DNA from: Stomorhina lunata | Taxonomy: Eukaryota > Arthropoda > Insecta > Diptera > Rhiniidae | Assembly (NCBI GenBank): GCA_933228675.1 | Contig: OW121740.1 | Coordinates: forward strand, 162,760,806 to 162,824,805 | Direction: 5' to 3' | DNA length: 64,000 nt | Made by a program: the position numbers and the translations under genes | In this document: positions 1-13,171 of the stretch, piece by piece | Layout: each line of letters starts with the position of its first letter | Position numbering within the stretch: position 1 is the first letter of the stretch | The notes under the pieces: generated by a model | Database searches by the model: none | Told to the model about the DNA's origin: nothing | Seen by the model: the letters and a program-made list of their open reading frames with translations, nothing else

Positions 1-2520
1 TCCTAACTTTTATACGAAGCTTTTGCAAAATTTCTTATTTTTCTAGGAAATTTTTCAAAAATTACATTTTTTCTAGAAAATTTTTCAAAAATTTCTTATT
101 TTCTTATGAAATTGTTTGAAAATTTTTTAATTTTTGTAAGAAATTTTTCAAAAATTTCCTTTTTTTACAAGAAAATTTTCAAAAATTTCATTTTTTAATA
201 GGAAAATTTTCAAAAATTTCTTATTTTTTATAGGAAATTATTTAAAAATTTTTATTTTTATTGGAAATTTTTCAAAAATTTCTTGTTTTGATAGGATATT
301 TTTTAAAAATTGCTAATTTTTATAGGAAATTTTTCAAAAATTTCTTATTTTTATAGGAAGTTTTTAAAAGATCTTTTTTTTTATCGGAAATTTTTCAAAA
401 ATGTCTTATTTTTAAAGGATTTTTTTTTAAATTTCTTACTTTTTAAGAAATCTTTAAAAAATTTCTTATATTTATTTAAAATTTTTCTAAAATTTCTTAT
501 TTTTTTTAAGAAATTTAGAATTTTTTTTTTATTTTTTTAACAAAATTTTTCTAAAATATTTTTTATAATAGGAAATTTTTCAAAAATTTCTAATTGATTT
601 TAGGAAAATTTAAAAAATTTCTGATTTTTATAGGAAATTTTTAAAAATTTCTTATTTTTGTAGGAAATTTTTCATAAATTTACTATTTTTATAGGAATTT
701 TTTAAAAAATTGCCTATTTTTATAGAAAATTTTTCAAGGAAATTTTTCAAAAATTTCCTATTTTTATAGGATATTTTTCAAAAATTTCCTATTTTTATAG
801 GAAATTTTTCAAAAATTTCCTATTTTTATAGGAAATTTTTCAAAAATTTCCTATTTTTATAGGAAATTTTTCAAAAAATTCCTATTTGTATAGGAAATTT
901 TTCAAAAATTTCCTATTTTTATAGGAAATTTTTCAAAAATTTCCTATTTTTATAGGAAATTTTTCAAAAATTTCCTATTTTTATAGGAAATTTTTCAAAA
1001 ATTTCCTATTTTTATGGGGAATTTTTCAAAAATTTCCTATTTTTATAGGAAATTTTTCAAAAATTTCCTATTTTTATAGGAAATTTTTCAAAAATTTCCT
1101 ATTTTTATAGGAAATTTTTCAAAAATTTCCTATTTTTATAGGAAATTTTTCAAAAATTTCCTATTTTTATAGGAAATTTTTCAAAAATTTCCTATTTTTA
1201 TAGGAAATTTTTCAAAAATTTCCTATTTTTATAGGAAATTTTTCAAAAATTTCCTATTTTTATAGGAAATTTTTCAAAAATTTCCTATTTTTATAGGAAA
1301 TTTTTCAAAAATTTCCTATTTTTATAGGAAATTTTTAAAAAATTTCCTATTTTTATAGGAAATTTTTCAAAAATTTCCTATTTTTATAGGAAATTTTTCA
1401 AAAATTTCATATTTTTATAGGAAATTTTTCAAAAATTTCCTATTTTTATAGGAAATTTTTCAAAAATTTCCTATTTTTATAGGAAATTTTTCAAAAATTT
1501 CCTATTTTTATAGGAAATTTTTCAAAAATTTCCTATTTTTATAGGAAATTTTTCAAAAATTTCCTATTTTTATATGAAATTTTTCAAAAATTTCCTATTT
1601 TTATAGGAAATTTTTCAAAAATTTCCTATTTTTATAGGAAATTTTTCAAAATTTCCTATTTTTATAGGAAATTTTTCAAAATTTCCTATTTTTATAGAAA
1701 ATTTTTCAAAAATTTCCTATTTTTATAGGAAATTTTTCAAAAATTTCCTATTTTTATAGGAAATTTTTCAAAAATTTCCTATTTTTATAGGAAATTTTTC
1801 AAACATTTCCTATTTTTATAGGAAATTTTTCAAAAATTTCCTATTTTTATAGGAAATTTTTCAAAAATTTCCTATTTTTATAGGAAATTTTTCAAAAATT
1901 TCCTATTTTTATAGGAAATTTTTCAAAAATTTCCTATTTTTATAGGAAATTTTTCAAAAATTTCCTATTTTTATAGGAAATTTTTCAAAAATTTCCTATT
2001 TTTATAGGAAATTTTTCAAAAATTTCCTATTTTTATAGGAAATTTTTCAAAAATTTCCTATTTTTATAGGAAATTTTTCAAAAATTTCCTATTTTTATAG
2101 GAAATTTTTCAAAAATTTCCTATTTTTATAGGAAATTTTTCAAAAATTTCCGATTTTTATAGGAAATTTTTCAAAAATTTCCGATTTTTATAGGAAATTT
2201 TTCAAAAATTTCCGATTTTTATAGGAAATTTTTCAAAAATTTCCTATTTTTATAGGAAATTTTTCAAAAATTTCCTATTTTTATAGGAAATTTTTCAAAA
2301 ATTTCCTATTTTTATAGGAAATTTTTCAAAAATTTCCTATTTTTATAGGAAATTTTTCAAAAATTTCCTATTTTTATAGGAAATTTTTCAAAAATTTCCT
2401 ATTTTTATTTTTCTAGGAAATTTTTAAAAAATTTCTTATTTTTATTTTTCTAGGAAATTTTTAAAAAATTTCTTATTTTTCTAGAAAGTTTTTCAAAAAT
2501 TTCTTATTTTTATAAAAAAA
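1..2520 (+). repeat. Family A satellite, 31-bp monomer
   Basis: The monomer is arm AAAAATTTCCTA, loop TTTTTA, arm TAGGAAATTTTT, then a single C, 31 bp in all. The arms are perfect inverted repeats, so each monomer can form a 12-bp hairpin and neighbouring monomers can also pair around the C. From about 735 to 2410 some 50 monomers are almost identical. The flanks (1-735 and 2410-2520) are diverged, with TTTCTTA replacing TTTCCTA. Three adjacent monomers near 2150-2215 share a CCGATTTTT variant, and two near 1650-1690 share a 1-bp deletion, both signs of local tandem duplication. Open frames here are repeat artefacts. Confidence 0.97.
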
Positions 2521-4040
2521 TTTTCATAGCTTTTAAATTTAATTCTGACTTTTTATAAATAAATCTATTACATCCCTTCAATAATTTATAACTTTCATTT
2601 TTGAGATAAACTAAATCGTAAAAATCTCCACCAAATTGAGCTTAAACTTTTGCTTTAAGATAAAATTCAAGAGATTAAGCTGATTTTTGCTAAATTTAAT
2701 ATCCTCAACCATCAGTTTAATGTACAAGTACTCTATGTAAAGGAATAAAAAAAAACTGCATTTAAGTTAAAAATTTCATTTCATTAATGGAAAAACCAAT
2801 GAAGAATAAATATAGAAAAAAACCCTTAACAAATACAGACAAAAAAGGAAATCTTAGCACAAAGTGTTTCAGTTGGTACTTTTTGCTTTCGACTTGTTTT
2901 ACTTTTTATTATTATTATTTTTATTTAGTTGTTGATGTTTTTGTGGTTACCTTGGCAGCTTTAGATTTGCAGTAATTTCAATTTAATGGCACCGTTCAGG
3001 TAGCCAGAACCAAAAGAAATTACTTACAGACAGACAGACAGTCGGTGGGTTTGAGTACCAAACAAACCACCAACATCTGAAGGAAAATCTGCTGCAATAG
3101 AAGTTTTTCAGTTCTATTTGCTTTTTACAATAAATGTTTTAACATATTGTTTTCTAAGAGTTTAACTTTTTATTTTATTTGCTATTTTTACTTTAATAAT
3201 TAAAAGTACAGGCTGGCCACCAAGAAATGAAACAAATGTTTAAAACGATTTTGATTTATAAAAAAGGACTCATAACATTTGCTCATTAATTTCTTAACAG
3301 TAATTTAACATTACCCGGTTTTAGCCACTCTGTTTCTTACATTTGTTACCATAAAAAACAACTTAAAACAAACAAGAAACGAGTAACGTTTTTCGTACCC
3401 TCAAAGCAAGAAAAAGACGGAAGTCCTTTTTCAACATTTACGACTATTTAAAAAGGAAACCACACACCTTTAACTTTATCTTACTTTAATTCTTTTTCCT
3501 TACCACTTCGACTTTCTTTTTTCTTTTACTTTGTCCTGCTGTAAAAATTATCCATCATCCTGCTCTAGTATTTACCAACTGTCTTTACTATTTTTGTTAA
3601 TGTATTTGTTTTGTAGTGGTGTTGGTTTGTGTGAGCGTCTGTGTTCAAGTCCTTTTCTTGTATCATCTCATCATCTGCAGCGGGTCTTTTCCATCTTAAA
3701 CATTTCTTCCGTTTTGGATTCTACGTTAACAAGTTTTATAGTTTTTTTTTACTTGTTTCTTCTCCTTTTTTGTAGTTTTTTTTTGCAACAATATTTAGCC
3801 AATACAAACATGAGCATGAAAATGTTTTTTTCTTAGACTTTTCCAGAGTAAACGAAACTGTAGCCAAAGGTAATTAATTTTCTTGTAAAAATACATTTAT
3901 GTATGTATGTGTAGAGTTCTTTTTTTATATACATTTAAAAATGTATGAGAGCAATTTGTGAAGCAATATTTTGGAGTTAAAGTTAGAAATACACTCGAGA
4001 AATTTTTAAAATTTAGAATAGATTTTTTTTTGAATATTTA
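2521..4040. other. Unique AT-rich intron sequence
   Basis: Non-repetitive between two family A arrays. It includes a short GACA run near 3028-3043. Open frames at 2787-2975 and 3531-3836 have low-complexity composition (runs of Phe, Leu, Ser) and no recognisable motif. I see no gene. Confidence 0.6.
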
Positions 4041-7000
4041 TATTAAAAAATTTTATATTATTATAGAAAATTTTTCAAAACTTCTTATTTTAATAGGAAA
4101 TTTTTTAAAAATTTACATTTTATTAGAAAAATAAAACAAAAATAACTTTATAGGAAATTTTTCAAAATTTTTTATTTTTATAGGATAATTTTCAAAAATT
4201 ACTTATTTCTATAGCAAATTTTTCAAAAGTTTCTTATTTTTATAGGAAATTTTTCAAAAATTTCTTATTTTTATAGGAAATTTTTCAAAAATTTATTATT
4301 TTTATAGGAAATTTTTCAAAAATTTATTATTTTTATAGGAAATTTTTCAATAATTTATTATTTTTATAGGAAATTGTTCAAAAATTTCTTATTTTTATAA
4401 GAAAATTTTAAAAAATTTCTTATTTTTATAGCAAATTTTTCAAAAATATCCTTTTTTATAGGAAATTTTTCTTATTTTTATAGGAAATTTTTCAAAAATT
4501 TCTTATTTTTATAGGAAATTTTTCAAAAATTTCTTATTTTTATAGGAAATTTTTCAAAAATTTCTTATTTTTATAGGAAATTTTTCAAAAATTTCTTATT
4601 TGTATATGGAATTTTTCAAAAATTTCTTATTTTTATATGGAATTTTTCAAAAATTTCTTATTTTTATATGGAATTTTTCAAAAATTTCTTATTTTTATAT
4701 GGAATTTTTCAAAAATTTCTTATTTTTATATGGAATTTTTCAAAAATTTCTTATTTTTATAGGAAATTTTAAAAAAATTTCTTATTTTTATAGGAAAATT
4801 TTCAAAAATTTACTATTTTAATAGGAAATTTTTTAAAAATTTCTTATTTTTAAAGAAAATTTTTGAAAAATTTCTTATTTTTATAGGAAATTTTTCAAAA
4901 ATTTCTTATTTTTATAGAAAAATTTTCAAAAATTTCTTATTTTTATAGCAAATTTTTCAAAAATATCCTTTTTTTATAGGAAATTTTTCTTATTTTTATA
5001 GGTAATTTTTGAAAAATTTCTTATTTCTATAGGAAATTTTTCAAAAATTTGTTATTTTTACAGGAAATTTTTAAAAAATTTCTTATTTTTATTTAGAATT
5101 TTTCAAAAATTTCTTATTTTTTAGGAAATTTTTAAAAAATTTCTTATTTTTATAGGAAATTTTTCAAAAATTTCTTATTTTTATAGAAAATTTTTGAAAA
5201 ATTTCTTATTTTTATAGAAAATTTTTCAAAAATTTCTTTTTTTTTTATAGGAAATTTTTCTTATATTTATAGGAATTTTTCTTATTTTTATAGGAAATGT
5301 TTGAAAAATTTCTTATTTTAATAGATAATTTTTCAAAAATTTCTTATTTTTATAGGAAATTTTTCAAAAATTTCTTGTGTTTATATTAAATTCTTCAAAA
5401 ATTTCTTATCTTTATATGAAATTTGCAAGGATTTCTTATTTTTATAGGAAATTTTACAAAAATTTCTTATTTTTATAGGAAATTTTTCTAGGAAATTTCT
5501 TATTTTTATAGGAAATTTGTTATTTTTATAGGAAATTTCTTATTTTAATAGGAAATTTCTCAAAAATTTCTTATTTTGATAGATTATTTCTCAAAATTTC
5601 CTATTTGTACAGGAAATTTTTCAAAAATTTCTTATTTTTATAGGAAATTTTTCAAAAATTTCATATTTTTATAGGAAATTTTTCAAAAATTTCTTATTTT
5701 TATAGGAAATTTTTCAAAAATTTCTTATTTTTATAGGAAATTTTTCAAAATTTTCTTATTTTTATAGGAAATTTTTCAAAAATTTCTTATTTTTATAGGA
5801 AATTTTTAAAAAATTTCTTATTTTTATATGGAATTTTTCAAAAATTTCTTATTTTTATATGGAATTTTTCAAAAATTTCTTATTTTTACATGGAATTTTT
5901 CAAAAATTTCTTATTTTTATATGGATTTTTTAAAAAATTTCTTATTTTTATAGGAAATTTTTAAAAAAAATTCTTATTTTTATAGGAAAATTTTCAAAAA
6001 TTTACTATTTTAATAGGAAATTTTTTAAAAATTTCTTATTTTTAAAGAAAATTTTTGAAAAATTTCTTATTTTTATAGGAAATTTTTCAAAAATTTCTTA
6101 TTTTTATAGAAAAATTTTCAAAAATTTCTTATTTTTATAGCAAATTTTTCAAAAATATCCTTTTTTTATAGGAAATTTTTCTTATTTTTATAGGTAATTT
6201 TTGAAAAATTTCTTATTTCTATAGGAAATTTTTCAAAAATTTGTTATTTTTATAGGAAATTTTTCAAAAATTTCTTATTTTTATTTAGAATTTTTCAAAA
6301 ATTTCTTATTTTTTAGGAAATTTTTAAAAAATTTCTTATTTTTATAGGAAATTTTTCAAAAATTTCTTATTCTTATAGAAAATTTTTGAAAAATTTCTTA
6401 TTTTTATAGGAAATTTTTATTATATTTATAGGATTTTTTCTTATTTTTATAGGAAATGTTTGAAAAATTTCTTATTTTAATAGATAATTTTTCAAAAATT
6501 TCTTATTTTTTTAGGAAATTTTTCAAAAATTTCTTGTGTTTATATTAAATTTCTTATTTTTATAGGAAATTTTACAAAAATTTCTTATTTTTATAGGAAA
6601 TTTTTCTAGGAAATTTCTTATTTTTATAGGAAATTTGTTATTTTTATAGGAAATTTGTTATTTTTATAGGAAATTTCTTATTTTAATAGGAAATTTCTCA
6701 AAAATTTCTTATTTTGATAGATTATTTCTCAAAATTTCATATTTGTACAGGAAATTTTTCAAAAATTTCTTATTTGTATAGGAAATTTTTTGCAAAATTT
6801 TGAAAAATGACTTATTTTTATAGAAAAGTTTTTAAAATTTTCTTATTTTTATAGGAAAATTTTCTTATTTTTATAGGAAAATTTTCTTATTTTTATAGGG
6901 AATTTATAAAAATTGCTTGTTATTATAGGAAATTTTTCAAAAATGTCTTATTTTTATCGGCAATTTTTTAAAAGCTTCTTAATTTTTATAGGAGTATTTT

Positions 7001-7410
7001 CAAAAATTTTTTTAAAATATTTATTTTTGAAAGGAAATTCTTATAGAAAATTTTTAAAATATTTCTAATTATTTTTTAAAGTTCGTATTTTTATATGATT
7101 TTTTTTTTAAATTTCTAATTTTTGTAGAACTTTTTCAAAAATTTATTGTTTTAAAAATTATTTTTATAGAAAATTTTTTTTTTCCAAGAATTTAATATTT
7201 TTAAAGGAAATTCTTCAAAATTTGTTTTATTTTTATAGCAAAATTTTTAAAAAATTCCTATTTTTATAGCAAATTTTTCAAAAATTTTATATTTTTATAG
7301 CAAATTTTTCAAAAAAAAATTTTATTTTTATAGGAAATTTTTCAAACATTTTTTAATTTTATAGGAAATTTTTCAAAAAATTCTTATTTTTATAGGAAAT
7401 TTTTCTTGTT
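4041..7410 (+). repeat. Family A satellite, diverged, with a 1.2-kb higher-order duplication
   Basis: Same 31-bp monomer, mostly the TTTCTTATTTTTATAGG variant, with many indels. Five ATATGGAATTTTTC monomers at 4600-4740 recur as four at 5825-5930. The diagnostic stretch TACTATTTTAATAGG occurs at 4811 and 6003, and GGTAATTTTTGAAAA at 5001 and 6193, both 1,192 bp apart. The array therefore contains a tandem duplication of roughly 1.2 kb on top of the monomer repeat. Confidence 0.95.
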
Positions 7411-8639
7411 TCTTTAAGCTGATAACTACACCTTATGGAAATTCCTGGTGTACCGGAATAATTATTTTTTATAAAATAAATTTGTAATTTATTTTGTTCA
7501 AAAGTGAAATAATAAATAAAGCAGGAAAGTCGCCTACATATATTTTGAAACCATCTCCTCTCTAACCATACCAAAAACTTTAGTTGGTATGGAAAGAGAA
7601 CCAAAGTAAAATAAACAAGCTTTTAAATAAAATTGTGGCGGAAACGGAAATGGATTTTCTTATAACTTATGTACAAAGACAGTTTCCTTTTACTTGTAGC
7701 ATAAGTATTTCTTTTACAACTTTGGTAGTTTCTTATTAAAACTTTGAAGTATGTTCTAGAAAGCATCATACTGCACTGGCAGTATGAAAGAACACTGGGC
7801 AGGCATCTTTATTGCTAAATGATTTTTGTTCTGGTTACTATTGATACTTTTAACTAATTATGCTGCCATTCTTTTTTTGCTTCTTTTTCTTTTCGTTCAC
7901 TTATAAGCAAGTGGCTGCAGTTGGATATTTCTTTAACTTATGTTCTTTTTTATTACCGATTTAAGTATATTTCGTATTTATCTGTTGTCTTCGAAATAAA
8001 CAGAAAATAATTTGTTCATTAAAGTTGCGGGTGAGTGTCTGAGGGCATAAATGAATGAATGAGTGTTACCGAAAACCACAGTTCTTCATTAAAATTCTTC
8101 AGTTTCTCATTTTTTCAGTTGTTGTTTTATTTTGTATTTTACTTTAATTTGTATTTACCTGCTATTTTTTTTTTTCTTTAACATTTTCTCGAAAAACTTG
8201 ATCTTATTTCGTTTCTTTACTTGTTTTATTTTATTTATTTTTGTTTTGCAATTTTCTTTTACTTTCTTTTTAAGTGTGTGGAAAATTTTTTTCATATTCA
8301 TTTTTGGTGATGAAACTGCGGTTTCATGTGCTTTTCTTTTTGGCATTTTTCATTTTTAGTTTTCTTTTTTGGCCCTTTTCTTTTCAAGAGAAAAACTTCG
8401 ATGGTTGAGTGAGTGATTGTATTCTGTCTTCGCTGCAGAATTGTTGATAAATTGATGCAACTATAAACAATTTGTTAAAATAAAATTTTGTAATGTTTTT
8501 ATATTCAAGGTTTTATTTTTTGCTGTTGTAATCTTTAAGGAGAGTTAAAGTTTATTATTTCTTTAAGACTTTTTATTGTCTACAGTTATGGATTGTTAAC
8601 GGAAGATTTATTTCATATTATATATTATTTAACCATTTC

Positions 8640-9120
<481 letters not shown>

Positions 9121-9519
9121 TAGCACTGTGCTCGATTTTGACAACTTCTTTTAACTACAAAAGGGAGACTTAGTGGATAAAGAAAATCGAAGAACACTGA
9201 ATTCAATGGACCTACCCGTTTTTTAGGTAACTCCAGTTTTCGTTATACAAAAAGGAGGAGGTTGCGAAATAAATATTCGCGTAACTCGAAAACTGCTTAT
9301 TTTTTTTGAACTAAGTAATAAAAACGAAATTTGGCAACAAAATTATATTTCAGGAACACTAATAATTTCTTCCTAGCAGTTGTTTTGGAAATAAATTTTT
9401 TTGTTTGCAAAAACAATATTTTTTTTTGCTTTTGTTTTGTGATTTAAAAACCAAAAATAGTTTTTTCTTGCAAACCAAAAAAGTTATTTTTTTGATTTTG
9501 TTTTTGTGATTTTGTATCA

Positions 9520-11427
9520 AAAATTTTTTAATACAAAATTTTTTCTATCAAAAAAAAAAATTTTTTATCAAAAATTTTTCTATCAAAAAAATGTTTCATC
9601 GAAAATTTCTTTATAGAAAATGTTTGGTAAAATATTTTTTTTATCAAAAGTTTTTCTGTAGAAAATTTTGTTTATTAAAAATGTTTCTACAAAAAAATTT
9701 TTTTTATCAAAAATTTTTTTTATAGAAAATCTTTTTATCAAAAATTTTTCTATAGAAAATTTTTTCTATCAAAAATTTTCCTAAAACATATAGGATTTTT
9801 CTTTGTAAAAAATTTTTCTATCAAAAAAGATTTTTTTTATCAAAAATTTTAGATACAAAATTTTTTTATCAAAAATTTTTTGATAGAAAATTCTTTTATC
9901 AAAAATTTTTTTATAGAATTTTTTTTATTAAAAATTTTACAATACAAAATTTTTTATCAAAAATTTTTCTAAAGAAAATTTTTTTATCAAAAATTTGATT
10001 GTTAAAAATTTTTCTATAAAAAATTTTTGTGTAGAAAATTTTGTTTATTAAAAACTTTTCTATAGAAATTTTTTTTTATCAAACATTTTTTTATTGCAAA
10101 TCTTTTCAAAAATTTTTCTATCAAAAAAATGTTGTATCGTAAATTGTTAATAGAAAATTTTTAATAAAAAAATTATTTTATCAAAAATTTTTGATAAACA
10201 ATTTTTTTATCAAAAATTTTTTGATAGAAAATTCTTTTATCAAAAATTTTTTTATATAATTTTTTTTTCTAAAAATTTTTCAATACAAAATTTGATATCA
10301 AAAATTTTTCTATCAAAATTTTTATTATTAAAAAATTTTCTAAAAAAAAATGATTTCTCAAAATTTTTTCTTAAGAAAATTTTTATCAAAAATTTTTCTA
10401 TAGAAAATTTTTTATCAAATATTTTTCTATGGAAAATTTTGCTTTCAAAAATTTTACCATAAAACATTTTTTTACCAAAAAATTTTTTTATCAAATATTT
10501 TTCAATAGAACATTTTTTTTATCGATACATTTTTCTAAAGGAAATTTTTTTATTAAAAATTTTTCTATAAAAAGACATTTTTCTATAGAAAATTTTTTTT
10601 TATCAAACATTTTTTAATAGAATTTTTTTTTCAAAAATTTTTATTAAAAATTTTTCTAAAGAAAATTTTTTATCAAAAATATAGGAAATTTTTTTATCAA
10701 AAATTTTTCTGTAAAAAAATGTTTTCTCAAAAATTTTTCTGAAGCGAATTTTTTATTAAAAATTTTTCTATAGAAAATTTTTTTATCAAACATTTTTCTA
10801 TGGAAAATTTTGCTTTCAAAAATTTTACCATAAAACATTTTTTTACCAAAAAAAAAAATGTTATCAAATATTTTTCAATAGAAAATTTGTTTTGTTGATA
10901 ATTTTTTCTAAAGGAAATTTTTTGATTAAAATTTTTTCCATAAAAATAAATTTTTTTATAGAAAAATTTTTTTTTATTAAAAATTTGTCTTTAGAACATT
11001 TTTTTTCAAAATTTTTTCTATCGAAATATTTTTTCATAGAAAATTTTTTTATCAAAAATTTTTCTATAGAAAATTTTTTTATCAAAAATGTTCCGATGCA
11101 AAATTTTTTTATTGAAAAATTTTCTATAGATTTTTTTTTTCAAAAATTTTTCTATGGATTTTTCCATAAAAAAATTTTTTATCAAAAAATTTTCTATTAA
11201 AAATTTTTTTATTAAAAATTTTCTATTGGAAATTTTTTTATTAAAAATTTTTTTATCAAATATTTTTTAATCGATTATTTTTTTTAATAATTTTTTCGAT
11301 AGGAAATTATCTTTATCAAAAATTTTTCTATAGAAAATTTAAATCAAAAGTTTTTGTATAGAAAATTTTTTTATTCAAAATTTTTCCATACAAAAATTTT
11401 TTTATCAAAAATTTTCCTATAGAAAAT
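9520..11427 (+). repeat. Family B satellite, 30-31-bp monomer
   Basis: The monomer reads TATCAAAAATTTTT then CTATAGAAAATTTTTT. It contains the palindrome TTTTCTATAGAAAA around CTATAG. Period varies because of the length of the T run. It is diverged throughout. A distinctive stretch, GGAAAATTTTGCTTTC followed by ATTTTACCATAAAAC, recurs at about 10441 and 10812 (371 bp apart), so longer units have also been duplicated. All open frames here (Lys/Phe/Ile-rich) are artefacts. Confidence 0.93.
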
Positions 11428-11430
11428 TGA

Positions 11431-11655
11431 ATGCTTTTATTACGCATAATCACGACTTTCATTAATGGTCGTGATATTTACGAAAATAGCAAAAAGTCTT
11501 CGGCTTCTGGTGGCATGGGCTGTCTACGCCTGATTATGAACTATTGTAATTCGGTCAGACGTTCACAGGAGACCTATACTGAAGACAAATTGATTCATTT
11601 GATGAGTGAAATCAACAAAAAATTATCAGAATATGTGACAAAACAAGGTCTTTAA
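11431..11655 (+). CDS. Unidentified 74-codon coding-like fragment
   Basis: This is the only open frame in the intronic DNA with balanced, protein-like composition. It starts MLLLRIITTFINGRDIYENS, has a small SGGMGC stretch near residues 27-32 and ends in a probably helical segment (EDKLIHLMSEINKKLSEYVT). It sits immediately after the family B array and just before the foldback-related sequence at 11745-11945. I do not recognise the family. It could be an exon fragment or retrocopy of a host gene, or a relic of a protein encoded by the element. No splice sites or promoter are convincing, and a Met start is not certain because the upstream sequence is satellite. It lies on the strand opposite to the FN3 gene. 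Confidence 0.3.
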   Translation: MLLLRIITTFINGRDIYENSKKSSASGGMGCLRLIMNYCNSVRRSQETYTEDKLIHLMSEINKKLSEYVTKQGL

Positions 11656-11744
11656 ATGTTTGTGTTCTGTTCAGTCGATAATCTGCGCTTTTACTTATGG
11701 TTTATAAACATAATTCGTAAAGACTTTGTTTGTAAAACAATTAT

Positions 11745-11945
11745 AACTTGCGAGGTTTTCTATCTTCTCCTGAAGAGATGGCCTAACCAACTATCGAAAC
11801 GCCTCGAGGCTTTTTGGCTTTGTTGGCTTTTTATCAATAAATTTGTCTGCTAGATTAATAAATAAATGTAACAGATTTGGGATCAACTGCGAATACTCTT
11901 TCTTTTTGAATAATATTTAAATCATGACAATTTTGTTGTTTTTTA
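11745..11945 (+). mobile_element. Copy of the short foldback element (one arm plus core)
   Basis: GAAGAGATGGCCTAACCAAC and TATCGAAACGCCTCGAGG match the reverse complement of the core at 31890-31975. The right arm (AATAAATAAATGTAACAG, GGATCAACTGCGAATACTC, TTTTTGAATAATATTTA) matches the arm at 31990-32080. The left arm is missing. The copy lies beside a family B array, as the other copy does. Confidence 0.75.
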
Positions 11946-13170
11946 ATTTTTCTTACATCATGGCGAGAATCGGCATCTCGTTCAAAATCATTTGGAAAAC
12001 AGTGGATCTGAAATTTGGGCTCATCCGCTTTTTATCCCAGACTTTGAATCTTCTGGCAACCATTTGTTTCGATCGATGTAGAATGGCTTGATTTATTCTT
12101 GTTCTCAAAACCGTAGCTGTTCTTTTGGCTCCAAATCCATACGATGAGCGAATGATGGGAAGAAAGATTCGCTAACGATGGACAATAATTTAAATGATGT
12201 ATCAACTTATATTATTATTGTAATAAATGCAACGAAATTATATCCAATATTTATTTATTTCCTCTAATCCAGATTTATAAAAGCCAGCCCTTGTACCTCA
12301 AAACAAAATTTGTTCATCGACATTTATTATATTTTAATCATTCCCTTTTAATAACAATCACTAACATAAAGCATCCTTTAAGTCATTATAACTTCTATTT
12401 TTAATATCCTAACGAGTCTCGTTTTTCTTTTCATCCCATTCCAACAATCCCTCCCACCACTCCCCTATTAATAACGTTATTAACCTGAAAATGTCTGTGA
12501 CATGTTTTTATTATGTCAAAGTTATTAAATTATTTGTTCTCATTCATAAAATTCAAAATCATCAGCTTCGCAATAATAATGACAAAAAGCTAAAAACTTT
12601 TTACAAAAAAAAAAAAAAAAAAGGATAAGTCACACACAAACATAGTCTTTTGTACTTAAAAATAGATTTTTTTTGTTGTTGTACTTTAACATAATATACG
12701 AGAAATCATTAAAAATCAGGATTATTAAACTGAAGCTTATGTCTGGATATAGAATGACTTGTGACATGTTTGCGAAAACTAAACCGAGGCATCATTTCAT
12801 CGTCATAACTTTTAAAAACTCATGGCTTTGTCTTCTAAAATATCAATAAGTTGCCAAGGAAATAGTGATTTCGTTTTTTTTTGTAATTTGTTCCTGGGGT
12901 TTTTTGTGTTTCAATATCCTTTTGTATGTAATGAGTAGTTTTAGATCAATGATTGTAATTTCTGGTTTTTCCTTCTTTGCTAGACTAAGGATTGATTGCA
13001 AAAAAGTTGCACTGCAATCATCATCATAGATTTTGGGGAAAAAATTGTTGTGTTCCATATATGTTTTTTTTTTTTAAACTAAGTAATTATTTTTATTTGA
13101 AGGGAGGAGTAAGAGGAAAAAGAAGGTCTTTCTAAATCGATTTTTTTCTAATTTTTTTTTTAAAAATATT
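11946..13170. other. Unique intron sequence
   Basis: 11950-12180 is less AT-rich than its surroundings and has short open pieces on the minus strand (for example a stretch beginning MDLEPKEQLRF then stop), but frames are broken and no family is recognised; it may be a decayed coding relic. A run of about 18 A lies near 12605-12622. Nothing else stands out. Confidence 0.4.
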
Positions 13171-13171
13171 T

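Noticed and set aside
310..540. Phe/Lys/Leu-rich frames in satellite arrays (also 4600-4821, 10252-11200, 19897-20130, 25123-25329, 31058-31502, 45619-45822)
   Set aside because: They follow the satellite monomer and lack any codon bias or domain.
1..2520. CRISPR-like regular repeats
   Set aside because: Repeats are contiguous with no unique spacers, and the sequence is from a fly with spliced genes.
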